A stretch of 64,000 nt of DNA. It comes from Salminus brasiliensis (Eukaryota > Chordata > Actinopteri > Characiformes > Bryconidae). The stretch covers positions 17,840,027 to 17,904,026 of the forward strand of contig NC_132893.1 in NCBI RefSeq assembly GCF_030463535.1, in the 5' to 3' direction. The position numbers and the translations under genes are program-made. Below the pieces are notes generated by a model. The model searched no databases and had not been told where the DNA came from. It worked only from the letters and a program-made list of their open reading frames with translations. How positions within the stretch are numbered: the stretch's first letter is position 1; each line of letters opens with the position of its first letter. Positions 1 to 14,662 of this stretch are shown here, in pieces.

Positions 1-309
1 AGCTCCCTTAATCCAGCCCAATGACTGATCCTTCTATTTATCTCTATTATTATTAAAAAGTTGCTTTTCTCTACTGAAGCTACTGTGTGAAAGCTTTGTC
101 ATGTTCAAGACTAAAGTTCTCAAACCTACACAGAGATATTATAAAAAAAAAACCTGATTCCTCAAGTTAGGCTTAGGTATTAGGCATATCACACAGTTAT
201 GTGTTCTCCCGCCTAGAAATTCCAGGACAGGCTCACAATGTGTTGATATGTTGATGCTGGGATGCTGGGATGCTGAAATTTGAATACCTTTTACAAGTTA
301 ATGGTATTT

Positions 310-419
310 TTATTTATTCCCTATATCATAATCCCTCATGTCAGGACACTTACGATTTTTGCTCATTGTAAGATCTGAGGTGGGATCCTCAGGGATCTTG
401 CTCTCAGTACAGAGTCCAC
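310..419 (-). CDS. Paralogue A exon 22: putative last coding exon
   Basis: Acceptor GTACTTGCAG followed by 110 bases in the right phase, with [16 protein letters not shown] and MRDYDIGNK before the stop. It resembles the last adgrg2 exon ([20 protein letters not shown]). The stop TAA overlaps an AATAAA on the minus strand that could act as the poly(A) signal. Supported by weak similarity and phase only. Confidence 0.4.
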
Positions 420-3400
420 CTGCAAGTACAGACACAAGTAAAAATAAATGTTACACTAAACAATACTGTTACACTGTCATTATTCAATCCAAATACTTGG
501 ATGTAGAGGTAAAATACACAGCTATGCATTACAGGCCTGAAAAAAAGGGTTTAAGGGACTCACTTAAGAGGGTTTATTAAAAATCAATATTACAATACAG
601 CCTCCAGTAATTCAGTTCAATTCCAGGAATACACTTTTTTTTATATATCCATTATATATTTGTGGTGAGAATGTGATCCAACTGATCTGATCCAACAATT
701 AGGTGAATGTTACTATGCAAGTTTGAGCTAAACAGCTCCCAGAGCCAGATGTTAACCTGGTATACAGTCTGGATGAAATCTGCAATACTCCAGAACACAG
801 GACCTTCTTCTTGTGTTATTTTCCTGCTCCCGTTCCAGACATGTCTGGCTTGCTGTGACGCATTATGGTACGCTTGAATACAAACTGATTTTAACTGATT
901 ACAAACTTTAACTGTTCGAGAGCAGAGCAAAACAGCTGTAGCTATTAAAATACACTCTAAAACTAGCTTCAGAAGTGCTGGAGAAAGAGGAGTACGTTTT
1001 CACAATAAAACTCCAGCATAATAAAGGATTCAGTTCTAGTGGACAGTCAATGTCCATAATGTCAATGAAAATCAAAATGGTAATTTTTCACCTTGTCCTA
1101 AGTCACATTAAACGTAAAGCAATGGATAACCTATATCTGGAACAACCCCCCCTCCTCCCCTCATCTTCTCCAATGCCCCCTGTCCTAGCAGTATTTAACG
1201 CCAGTCCAATGCAGGTGTTGATAGGGTGCTGGAGGAGAAAGCTAGTCTTCCACAATTGATCGCATGCTGTTCACGATAGGGTTCTATTTCCAGGCTGTGT
1301 GTCCCGTTTCCCTTGGAAATGCGTCATGTTACTGAAGAAGAGGCGTTCTGATTTCTGATTCGTGTTGACTTCATCAGAGTTTGTGGGGGTGTGCAGAGAA
1401 ATAACCAAAGGACTAAATGTGAAGGATTCCGACCGGATAATTTTTGTTGGCCACAAAAATTATGCATCCCAAACTGTACTACCACACAAAACAGTATGCC
1501 AAAAATAGTGCACCTCCAGTAGAAATACAGTCAGTGTGTAGAATAAATATAATAAGAATATAGAATAAAATATAGAAACATGTGGTTAGAGATGCAACAT
1601 AAATATCACCATTTGTACGATAAACTACCCTGGATAATCAATCCTGGACACTGTGACCTGTGTGGGCTTAACCAATCAGCGTGTCACCTGCCATTCCCTT
1701 TAGAAGCCAGGTGCAGTCTGACTTTGTCGGATTTCCAATTCAATGACGCAGCTACCTGGACGTGTCCAACGCTTCTTAGAGGAAACTGACCTGCTTGTTT
1801 ACGTTCTGAAGGCACGCAAACAGGTCATTTACGGGAACAGCAGGAATATATTGTTGATGTAAAAGTTTGCATAGCTGCCAACCGACATGTGTTATGAATT
1901 TGTTGCATGTCCTTGTGTGTCTAACAAGCAGGGGTGTTGACAATTCACTGCCAAGATAGCGTATCTGTGTTTTTCCGTTTCCAAGGCAGCAATATGCCAG
2001 AAATTTACCTGAACACACCTCATTTCGAGACCACCACACCCACTGACATAGATATATTCACAAGCACCGTTGCTATTTAAATGACCCAGGTGTGAAAATA
2101 GACTGTTGGCAGGGTGTAAGATAGTAATGAGCATCCTCAGGCGCCTCACGCAAGGTGTAAGATAGGGCCCTCAGCAGGCAAGTATTCTGGATGTAAGCTA
2201 CAGTTAGGTTACATTACAGTGTTTGCTGAAGCTTTTTGAGACAAGAGGGGATAACGGTGGACGTCCTCTGTTGTCCACTTCCATTAAAACACATGCTACA
2301 CTTGTGCCTCGGCTGCTTGTATGTTCTAGGTCAGTAACATCCAACTGAAGACAAGCACAACATGGTTAGTACTCACTAAAGTTTGAGGAGCTGGGAGATT
2401 TTGATTTGGAGTCCTTTATTTCCAGGGTGGCTGAGGAAGCACTGAATGATACGACTGAGGTAACCCCACTCAAGAGCCTTCCTATAATTTTTTAAATAAA
2501 ACAAGAAACGAAACTTTGTAGGTAAGTTACTGCAAGGTGTAGCTACTTTTTTACTTACCCAGAAATTATTAATCGAAAGCCCAAAATTGCCACAAATGCT
2601 TCGTTTTGTTTATTTCTTGGTTCTGCATTGGAACAACATGAAACATCAGAGGAAAAGAAGTCAAATCTGATCTCATTCCCCACAGAATTCCAGAAATGGA
2701 CTGAAATCAACCTCTCGACTAGAATTTTAAACCACTCTTTTTTAGGTCACTGCTCCAGGTCTCTTGAACTTGAAAGGTACCTTCCCCCAACGGCTGTGTT
2801 GAGACCTCTCCACAGATCTGGACTCATTGTTGAACACTTCAGTGCTTTCTGAAACCGGATCTGGTTTTTAAGGCATGCTTGGGGTTACTTTTGCTGGAAG
2901 ACTCATATGAGCTCTGGTGGAGACCCAGCTTTCTGACACTGGGGCCTATATCATGCTCTAAAATGTATTAGTAGTCTTCAGATTTCATAATTCCATGCAC
3001 ACAGTCTAAGCAACTCCTAATCTGAACCTACACCATGTTTCACAGTAGGGGCCATGTTCTTTTCTTTGAAGGCCTCATTTCACTATGGTACAATGATGCA
3101 CTTTCCCAAAAAGCTCTATTTGGTCTATAGGATGTTCCCCCAGAAGGACAGCATCCTCAGGTAAGTTCTTCAGGTAAACTCTAGTATGGCTTTTGGATGT
3201 CACTGTGTCAACAGTATGGTCCTCCTGGGTGTCATACTATAGTTTAGGAGATTGTTGTTCATTCAGATGTTGATGTGTAGTGCAGGCTAACGCTTGTACC
3301 TAGGGGTCTGCTTTGTTTGGAAATTGATATAGGTCCTTTTATCACATTTTGAACAATCACTTGTCGCAATCTTTGCAGACTTTTTCTCAGCATGAATACC

Positions 3401-6400
3401 AAACCATTTGTCCTGGGGTGCCAATATTTTTTCAAAATGCAAAAGTCTCACATCCACATTTAGTGAAAACAATTACCCATGTTTGGTTAGTAGGCTACTA
3501 TAAACAAACCTGGGATATTTTTCAATATTCCACAGCAGAAGTACTTCCTCCACTGTCTTCTGATGTCTTCTTTCATAGCACAGCGGAACACAAAGATGAA
3601 AAACCCTGAGAAAACAGCAAGCGATCTGAATATCAGTGTCCTCCTTCCATAGAGATTATTAGTTTTCTACTAATTGGTTCTGCAGCATCAGCAGTTCTTT
3701 TATTTGACTGGCAAATTGATTACAGCCCTTACACCCTTGGGGTGGCACCAGTAAGAATGGAGAAAACATATGATATATGAGACATTCTAGAACTGCGGTA
3801 CATTTGACAATCTTCATTAAATTGTTAATAACTAATTAGATTAACTTTTCACTATTAATAATGCTTGATGTATATTTTAGGTACAATTTTCACACAAAAC
3901 ATGAACTAAATGACTCCCAGCCAACCCACTATTGACGGTTTTCACCTCATTTATACCTTCAATATGAATTTTATCAGTCCAATTATCAGTTTTTGTGCTC
4001 ACTCTATTAACAGGTATAAAGTAAATTGCACAGAATATCAATTTTCTGTAGAACATGTCATTTCAGTCATTAATTTTTTTGTCTGTCCCAATGTACTGGT
4101 CAACTTTATTAGCTCTATTGACATAAAACTGCATGAAATCTGCAAAAACGTAATACAAAATATGTGACCTGCACCCACTGACATCACTTTCTCTGGTGGG
4201 AAACATGTGGAATGCAGTGAGATATGTGAAACAACTTCAAATCTCATTATTTTGTAAAATTATCAACAGTATATTAATTATTGGGCAAATATTTTACTGT
4301 TTTTAGTGAATCTCCCATTTGTTTTCTAAAAAATAATGAAAATCCGAAAAAATCTGTTCTTAGATGCTTAGATGTTCTGGATGGAATCCAGTTTGAGGTT
4401 AGCACAAAATGGTAAAAAAGCTCTGTTACTATTCTACTTGAAATGTAATCGCAATTCTAGAATGGGCCATATTGCTGCCGTCCAATGAAAAATTGTATTT
4501 TTTCAGTTTTTAGTTTTCTCCATGGTTTGAACCCTGTATCTGTTCTGTACACTGTGTAAATAATTCTGCATGAATGTTCCAATAGAAATGCCCTAAATAA
4601 CTTGGAATAAACTCCATCTAAGTTTACTTTGACATCCAAGTTAAGAACATTTTTGCCTTCTCCTGTAAAGTCCCCATTTTGGAGATACATGTTTTCATGA
4701 TATGCAGTGTGTGCTGTGTGAGCATGCCCTGAACCACAAGTGGTCATGTTCCACAACTGTGTATTAAATTAGGCCACAACAGAGTATTCAACAAGGCTCC
4801 AACGAGGCATAGTAAACATTAGTGTTAAATTCTGAGGTCAGAATATAACATATAGCAGGTATATAATATGTTACATTTTAAAGGTTATTTAACTTGAGTA
4901 CATCACATACTAAATAAATGTGTTCAATGGGACCCAAGAATGCCTACCTTGCAACGAATTGCAGATGGTAAACAGGTACGCGGTGACCGAGTTAACCGAT
5001 TCCCAGGCAGAAAACAAACCAAAGACCCAGGTGAGCCCAAGGAGAACAGCAAGCGCTGTCCCACTCCAGATGTCCTGCAGCATGGTTCGATTGCGTACGG
5101 AGTGGGGGTTTCTTCGCTTAATACGACACAGCAGTACCATCACCACTATGAACATGGCGAAGTTCAGCAGATAGGTAACACAGAAATATGTCAACACCAC
5201 AGTTTGGATGCTACTGTCTGTCCACCAGCAGCTGTGTGGGGAAAGATGTTACAAAACAATTTTATTAGGTGAGAAATGGATCAATGTAATACTTGAATAA
5301 GTGTGAGAGACAGCTTTCCAGGCACACGCCGTCAGATGCCTGCTTCTCAGTCTTTACTGTTAGTATCCATCCCTACAAGCTTACTAAACCCACTGCTTTA
5401 ACCTGTAGACCTGTATTTTCAGAAGCCCCCTAGTGACTATTTCACTGGAGGAATAGAAATCCACTGGTCATTTTGAATATACCGCCAGAAGACTACTGGC
5501 ATGCACACGTCCTCATTGGTGAAAGCAAAGCAACTGCCAACACCACAATAACTGAAAGCTCAGAATTGCTGTACTACTCATACTATACATTTACTACATC
5601 TGGCCTGTTTATACTTGCTTATGAGTGATCTTTACATGATAAATCAGAAATAACAGGCAAGGCTGTCAACTTTGGTGAACAGTAGTTGCGCTGATTAGTA
5701 GGCCTCTGTGATCAATGCTGCTCGCATAGCACCCAATGATTAACAGCAATATGAAGACATCATTCCAAGCCTCTGCATGATATGTATTTCTATATACATT
5801 TTCTATTTGAAATGCATGCATGACACACTGAACTCTTACGGTCTGATCCATGTATTTAATGAACGAATGAACAGATGCTACTTGCAAGTTCGACAGGGAT
5901 CCATCATCCGATGTAATGTTGTTCAGTCCAAAGGCTTTTCTGTTAATAGCTGTAGGAATGGTGACCACAACCAAAGGAATTCCTTTGAAAAAGAAAGAAT
6001 GGTTTTACTGTACATTTTCACTCCTCTGAATTTGTGAAATACACAATATTCTCAACATCAGTAAAAAAGTGCATAACCGCATACCCCATCCAATAACTGT
6101 TAACTTGATCATGAAGTGGGGGATGTAGTTGTTGAACACTTTGACAATAGTCAGGTACATGTGTAAAGACTCCAGGGACATCCACGTAAAAGAGGCCAAA
6201 AGGACGTAGCTTAAGAAGAAGGCAGTGGAGATGCAGAGGCCCGCATTGTAGAGCTCCTTAGCCAGTAATGAGTCCAAGAGGAACACCAGGTTCAAGAGCA
6301 GTAGAGCCACACACAACTGAATAAGGATTTTATTTGGGATGGCTTTTCGTAGTTTCCTAGGCAAGAGGCAGAGATAATGTTGTTTTCTGTTGTAACATGC

Positions 6401-8546
6401 AAATTTTAACTTATTTCCAAAACTTCCATTAGTTATATGAAATTATATCAGAGTATAATTCAACATTGCCCAACTAACACTTTCTCAATGGATATAAATT
6501 GGCTGTAAAGCTATAAAACTCACCTAAACCGCAGATACACAATCAAGGTCACCGTGAGAAAAATGGAGGACAAGCCACAGCCAATGTAGGTGAAGGTGTC
6601 CAGGATTTTAGATTGCGCATGGCTAGAAATGTTCTGAAAAAGAAAAATATCATAGAAAAAAATGTTAAGAGTGGAATTAAAAAGGTATTGGGACCAATCT
6701 AGGGGCACCCAGCTGGGAGGTGGTCCACCAAAAAAATAAGTAGAATGTCCATGAATAAACAGAATGAATGTATGCTATACAAATTTCCAATCTGTGATGT
6801 GTATATTTAGCTGTTAAGATGAACTTTTAAGATGAACTTTAAGATGAAAATTAAATAATCCATCTTTCAATGCTGAATAACAATGTTAATGTTAATTAAG
6901 CATTTATTTACACCCAGCAAATGCCTTTTAATCCCTAAAGATGCCACTCCAAGGAATTCTGGTGTGTTTTTTTGTTTTTTTTTTACATGTAGTCTGAATT
7001 TTCAGAAATGATCCTTTTCAGACTATGGATCAGTAACACTGGAGAGTAGGGATGTCCAGATTCAATCCACTGACTCCAAGCATTTTTAACGGGTCACTTT
7101 TCACAAGTGTCATCTTGCATCCTTTAGATGCCATTACTACACATGATCCTCAGCAAAAACTACCCTAGACCGAGTTTATTTGGGAGTAAAACAAAAACAA
7201 AAAAATTTATTTGAACTGCTAAGTGCGGTGCCGTTACCATTTCACAGCCAAACACAAAAGCAAGAGTTGGCTTCTAATTCTAGCTCTCCATTCCACCTTA
7301 AATAGTGCTGCAGTCACATTATGTACATTTCAACAGCAGAGTGTCACTACTGCATTATTTAAGGTGGACCGGAAAGTTCCAGGAAGGAGGAAGAGGAAAA
7401 CTTAGAGTTCGAGTAACTTAGAGTTAGCTCAGAGTCTCTGTGTAAATGTGACGCAGCAACAACAAACGGCAAACACAGCAGCAGTTAAAGAATCTGATTT
7501 TGGCTCTGTACTCTGTAATGTCTGATTTCTGCTGTTTTTGTCCACAGCTGACAAAACCAACCAGTTTGGTTGTTGTGCAACAACAAAGATATTTTATACC
7601 TTCGTCCCATCCCATCTTTACTCTTAAATTACACCTGCTTTAAAAACTATGGTGGTAACTATGGCTGTAGAGTTATGTTTTTTGTGAGAGATAGGTTGAA
7701 CTATGAGAAACACATATCATACCATCTTAACATGTATTAATGCTTTAATAATTTAAATACAGTTTTACATTATATTTCACTCCCAAAATGTCAGACCCTG
7801 TCACAGACAAATCTGTATACATTACAATACTTTATAAATTAATTCCTTGCCAAGTTAATCAAATTAATTAGAGCCAAGTTAATCAAATCATACACAATTC
7901 TACCCAACCAAAGTCACACACCTTCTATTTAGCCTTTAAAGAACAATATAAAATACTGGATTTATTGGTACCTTTAAACATAACTCTGTCATAGGATGCC
8001 AGCTTTGCCAGAAATTAAAGACCTAGCAACTACACAATTTAAGTTACAATGCTTACGAAATGCAAAATGAGCTCTCTCTTACCAGCAGAATACCAAAATT
8101 TGTCAGATGGTTACAGCTGCACACCGTCTCTTTCTCTGTCGAATTCAGCACAGTGCAGCCATCAACACTCCAGCCCCCAAACCCATCTGGCAATAAATCA
8201 AACAAAGCAATGCATCCCTCCATAAGAAACATCTATTAGACACTGAAACACAAAGAGTAACACTGTACTGTTTAAATCATGTGACTGAATAATATAGTAT
8301 AACAGCTCTCACTGTTTTGTTTCAAATCCCAAAAGGTACAGGATACGTTGTCCTTCTTCTATCAACAGATTGAAAGCAGCACAATTAAGTTCAAGGTTGT
8401 TACATACACAGTTATACACAGTGCAACTAGCAGTGAAATGCTTTGATAACTGTCTGCTTACATAAAACAACAGAATAGAATAGAAAAAATAGAAAAAATA
8501 ACCTTATTTAAGTAAAGAATAAAATATATACAGATAATATATAATA

Positions 8547-8589
<43 letters not shown>

Positions 8590-11500
8590 AACAGCAATAT
8601 ATACACTAAATGTACACAAAACAGAAAAAATAAGCAATGCAGGGGTGAATTGTCAAGGGTAAAGTGCAACAAGTGCAAAGTGAATATGCAACATAATGTG
8701 CAACTGAGCAGGAGCAAACTTCAAAACTAGGGTTCTTTTACTGACCGTGACACTCTGTGTGGTCCTAAGGGTAATCATTATGTTCTCCTTTAGATTGGTG
8801 ATAGTCAGGTTGGACACACTCAAGCCCAGAACTCCACTGATCACCCGGGTTTCATTGTCCAATGTTTTACTGTTCTAAAAACATCCAAACAGATATGGCA
8901 GTAATGCATACATCAGTGTCATACAAACCTGAGCTCTGCATGCTTGGAGGAGCTGCAAGTGAGCAGCAGTTGTGCACACAGAAAAACACACAAAAGCCTT
9001 ATTGACCGAAGAGGTGGCGAAAATGGTCAGACTGGCTCAAGCCGACAGAAAGACTACGGTAACATCGATAACCGCTCTGCACAATTGTGATGAGCACAAA
9101 AACCTCTCAGATCGCAGAACACGTCAAATGTGACCACGTCGGGTTCCACATCTCTCAGCTTATTCTTTCACCCATGTTTGTAGAAGCAGTCTGCATGCCT
9201 AGGTGCTTGGTTTTATACATACTGTATGTGGCCATGGAATTGAATGGAACACCTGAATTCAATGATTTGGATGGGTGAGTGAATACTTATGGCAATATAG
9301 AGTACATGCAACCATTCATACATACATGGTCACTGGTACACAAATAGAATATGCTGTTCTGAAATGAAACAATGCTGATGACTGTGTCTTATTCACCATG
9401 GCCTTCTTTAGATTTCTGGTCCACCTTGCTGAAGCAGACACAGGCTGCACTGTTTAAACCAATGGGCAAACTTCAGCACCATAACAAAACCATAAAATTT
9501 AAAGGGCCTCTTAACGAAACAGGAGCTTCCCGGGTTTAACAGGACTATGTCTCAGTAACAGCATGAATACAGTAGTAACCAAAGCAGACATGAAACCAAG
9601 AAAACCAAATAGACACAGACACAAACACATAAAAAATGCACATTATGCAACATGAAGAGTTGGCAATAGAATATAACCCAAACGCTTAGCTGTCAAGACG
9701 TGGAACAGAAAGGGATTTTTAACAGAACTTAAATGATATCCCCCACTACCAGCGTGGAACAAACCCAGGTCCCTGGGATCAGAGACCAGGTGCTTTACCA
9801 CTGCGTCACAGCAGCTCTCACAAACTTCTATGCCTCAAAAAGGGCTTTGAAGAAGTGCAAACTAAAAGCTGCCAAAAGAAATAGGCTGCTCGAACCCACC
9901 TGTTTTAGGGGAGGGTTTGAGGTGAAAAACAGAACAAAGGATGCCAGGTGAGGCTGCCTGCCTTCTTTTAACTGAGGCAAACTAATAACACGGACTCCCA
10001 AACAAAGCTATGGTAGGAAATAAGGAGGGAAGGGAGGAAGGTTCTTCCTAAAGAAGAATAAGTGAACTAGAAGAAGAGGAGGGAGAAACCTCACTGCCTT
10101 CTTTTGAACAGGAACTGGAAAGATCTAACCTTCAAAGAGAGACAGAACTAGAGACAAGATAGAAGGATAGGGTGAAGCCTCTCAGACCTCAATGAGGAAC
10201 ACTGTGTAAGAGACAAACAACACCAAATGACTGCCTGAACTTTGCAAACACCATGGTCAATCAATATTACCCCCCCCCCCCCAGTTTTCTTCTAGAAGGG
10301 CTAAGCTCCTCCTGCCACCCACACCGCTTAGAGATTTTAAATATGAATAACTAATATGAAGAATGACACAGACCTGAAAAAGAAAATTATTTTGATGATA
10401 AACAAATTGCAGTCTGGAAGCCTGTTGCCTCTTCTCGGGACTCAGTTTGTCCATAAGGGATTCAGGGAGAACGATACTGGCCTGAGGGGTTAAGCCTTTG
10501 GTGGGAGCATCATCAATCTACAATACAATAAGGAAAAATGAATTTACTTTTATTATGTGTAAATGTAGTGTGTGTATATATACAATATATACAATAATTG
10601 TTTATTTGAAAAGTTCATGTGAGTTAAGTTCAGCAGGGTGAGCTGTGTTTCGTATGTTATTTCTTTTTCATTTCCCCTCTTTATTTTAATTAGCTTTATA
10701 ACCTGATCACTTACAGGGTGGTACTGGTGAGGCGGACTGGAGAGCGGAAAGACTAGGAAAAAAAAGTTTGATGTTGTTTCAGGGGGGGTAGAGCAACTGA
10801 AGTGGGTGCTGTGAACGTAGTTGTGTTATCAGCTCAATAATACATAATAACTGTGCTGTTAAATGAGTGAAGTAACAGTAATACTTTGGAAGCATTTGTA
10901 CTTTATCTCAGAGTAGTCAAAAAGACTCTGTTGAACTGCTCACTGGCTTAGTCCAGGCTCGCAACTACTAGCAGTCTAGCAGACCACATAGTGATAACCA
11001 ATATCAGACATTTTGGTTAGCTCAACCAAGCTGTATCCTGTCCGACCAAGCTCAAGACCTCGCTCAACACTAAACACTAACCAGTCTGGCGAGATATTTA
11101 ACGTGGGAGACTGAACTACTGCCTGACTGAGCCGCCCAAGCTCAATAGTACTCTACTCTACTACTCCGAGCCGCCCAAGCTCAATAGTACTCTACTCTAC
11201 TACTCCGAGCCGCCCAAACTCAATAGTACTCTATTCTACTACTCCAAGCCACCCAAGCTCAATATTACTGTACTCTACTACTCTGAGCCGCCCAAGCTCA
11301 ATATTACTGTACTCTACTACTCCGAGCCGCCCAAGCTCAATATTACCGTACTCTACTACTCTAAACCGCCCAAGCTCAATATTACTGTACTCTACTACTC
11401 CAAGCCAACCCATTTAGTTTTGCTATTTTTATTTTTATAAATTTGTTCTTATTTTATGTGACAGATCAAACTTTGAATTCTGACTGCTCTGTTTTCATCC

Positions 11501-14500
11501 ACACAACTTCGCCTCCAACTGCGCAGCAGTGTGTCCATTTGTTGTAAGTGAAATATCAACTTCCCATGATTCACATAATTATTTTTTTTTTTATATGCCA
11601 GACAATATGGCTTCACTAGGCTTCAATGGCGTCAGTCAGTCCCACAGAAAATGCAAATTAACGTAAAGTAGAATGCAAGCACTAGACTTTACAGACTGTT
11701 ACAGATGAGGTCCTTATCAGGATCTCTATCTAAGCTCAGTTTCTATGTCAAATTTGAATGTTTTTTTTTTCTCGTTTCATTGTGTACATGTTTCTCCCAC
11801 ACTCCTAAAGGTGACCCATAATAGTTTTTCCATGATTGGCTCAGCATTACCTGCAGGTTGGAGGGACCAGTGACGGTAAAGGAGGTCTTCTGAAAGTGAG
11901 TCCCGTTCACTTTCTTTACTGCCACAGATATAGATTCTGAGTGCATAACCACACTGTCATTTTTTATCTCCAAAATTTGTAGCAGTTTTTCCAAACCCTC
12001 AATGATGTCCTTACTTAGATTTGGATCTTGACTGGGGGGACAATGAAACGATAGGTAGACATGTTAAGTTATGAAAGGACAAGCTTACATTATGTAATAT
12101 ACAAAGCAAAACAATTCTTAGCTGGACATTTTGAAAAGAATTTTTAAAAGTGTTTGCCTTAGCCTTGTTTTCAGCTCCTGACTTTGCTTTGAATTTGCTC
12201 ATTAGGGCTGTTAATGTTCTGCTAACAGTCTAGTTGCTGGTCCATATGCCTAAAACATCATACACTATATGTCCAAATGTTTGTGGACACCACTTTTAAT
12301 GCATTTAGATACTTTACGTTCTATAGTCCCAGTAGAGAAGTACTGCCAATAAAATAGGACTCTCTGGAGCAGGTAAACATAAACCTATTGGCACCATGAC
12401 TTATGCCATGGCTTGAGTGTAAAGCCCCACAGCACTGAGATGTGGAGCAGTGAAACTATGTTCTCTGGAATGATGGTGCTCCATCTAATACTTTCGGAAT
12501 GAGATAGAGTTGGAATAAGTCCAACATCCTGAATGCAATCAAATCCTCATAGCAATGCTCCAAAATGTAGTAGAAAGGTTTTCTGGATAGTAGACACAGT
12601 TACTCCAACAAACGCTAAAGATAAACTCTTTTTTTTTAAACACCCTTGATTTCAGAAGAAATGAATGGGTGAATAAATGAGTGGGTGTCCCAATACTTTT
12701 GTCCATATAGTGTACATTTCGAGCAATAAACGCTCAAAATATTTTATTTTATTTACATATTGAGTTGTAAGACCATGAATACAAGCATGCAATTGGGGGA
12801 AGCTGTGTCCTAAAGGTCTGAGAAGGGGGCTTGGAAGTTGCTGGTGCTGGTTCAATCCCCTGGACTGGCAGGAAGTGGGGGTGGAGGGAGTAAAGGAACA
12901 GCCTCTCCTTTTTTAACATTCGTATTCAAGGACTGTAACTCACAATTTCTCACTGGATGCAGAGGTTGCTGCCCACCACTCCAGGTGTGTGTCCCGCACA
13001 ACTGCCCTCACAATCATATTATCGCTAGAGTTTGCTTCTATCTCAAATGTAAGTGTGCATGGAAGTGTAGATGTACTGAAAAGGCTGCTGGAAGATACTA
13101 TCAGCTCAGGAGACAGATATAATGCACATATTTTCCAAGTCCCCCCCCCCCCATGTCATTTTGTGTTTTTCAAACCTTAGTGACTGTGCCCCACAGCTGC
13201 ATTCATGTAAATGACTTATGACTTGTAAATTACTTATTTTTAAGTATAATTAAAATGATAAGTATATGTTTACATTGAAAGTTAGACTGATGAAACTGAT
13301 GGAAAGCAATCAGGTATACTTTTTGGTTCATGTTTCCATGTAAAAACATGAATGGTTGCACAACTTGAACAACTGAAATCCATGACTTGACCAGACAGTC
13401 CCTGAGTGAGTTAGCATGGAATAACCCAAACATTTGTCGTGCTCCCTGTTACATATACTGAGGGGCTGTGGCTGTGTTTGCAATTTCAGATATAAAAAGA
13501 GAATTTTAAGATCCACTGTATTTGGACAAAAGTATGTGGACACCTGACCATCATACAAATTATTTGAGTTTGTTGAACATCCTATTCATTATAATTGGCT
13601 CTGTGCTTCCAATGTAGTGCACTAACATTTATTTAGTAATGTCTGACATCTACATCCAAACAGTGTTTAATATGTCCAGTGTGGAATTGTAGGCACATGG
13701 CTGAAACTCACCCATAGTGTGTCTAAACAAAATCAGTAATCTTCAAAACAGTAATTTTAATGTCAACAGTTAAAAGTGTATGATGCTGCAGTTTGATAAA
13801 CGCAGTAAGGTCATGGGTTACAGTCACTGTTTTATTTTGTTTCATGACTGAATTACACAACCCCCAGAATTACAGGTAGAATCACAGTTCCAGCGCTTTT
13901 ATATCCCGCACTTATATACATATATACATAATGCATGAATATATATACAAGCATTTCCAATGCTCAGTGGAATCTGCTGTTAACCATTCTAAAAGAAACA
14001 ATAAATGAATCAGCAACACAAAGCCGTTAACATTACTTCACAGCTTACCTGTTTGTTGGCTGTTTATTGTGAGCAGCGAAGGCATCTAAGGCATCCTTGG
14101 CCTCAGTATGGTTAATGGAAGTCAGATTTGCCAGCTTTGCACAAACATCTGTAGTTTCCAGTTGGGAAGATTGTGTATATGTAAAAATCATTTCTTTAAA
14201 ATGCATGGAAACTCATATTTTAAATGCATATTAAAAATATGCATATTTACAAAAAGAAAAAAGATATGTGTGTGTCCATAAATGTTCATACTTTTAATTT
14301 TTTTTGTAGTTTCAATTGTGGTAGTTTTTCCTGATGTTTCTGCTGCGGTAGAAAGATACATTTGCACCACATAAAAATCATGTATACTATATAAGATTTA
14401 GGTTTAGTACATAAATCCATTTATTACAAATATGATTATGTTTTAGTCCATGTTGATACCTGCTGAAGTCTTTTTTAGTTTCTGAATACAGACAGAGTTT

Positions 14501-14614
14501 GAAATGTATAATTTGTTTGCGTAAATTTACAAATCTTAATTCACTTAATTGCTACAGACAAACTGTAAGTTGTTTATGTTGTAAGTTATATGTTAATCAA
14601 TGCAGGAGTATCCC

Positions 14615-14662
<48 letters not shown>

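Noticed and set aside
2620-3480. Possible Tc1-like remnant in a paralogue A intron
   Set aside because: A few end-like words (GGGGTGCCAATATTTTTTC) are present, but I could not find paired ends or readable transposase.
4920-5272. Two plus-strand frames of 84 and 110 codons
   Set aside because: Antisense shadows of the paralogue A TM5-7 exon.
11231-11413. Repetitive 13-residue-period protein
   Set aside because: Explained by the 39-base minisatellite in an intron; no start, signal or splice evidence.
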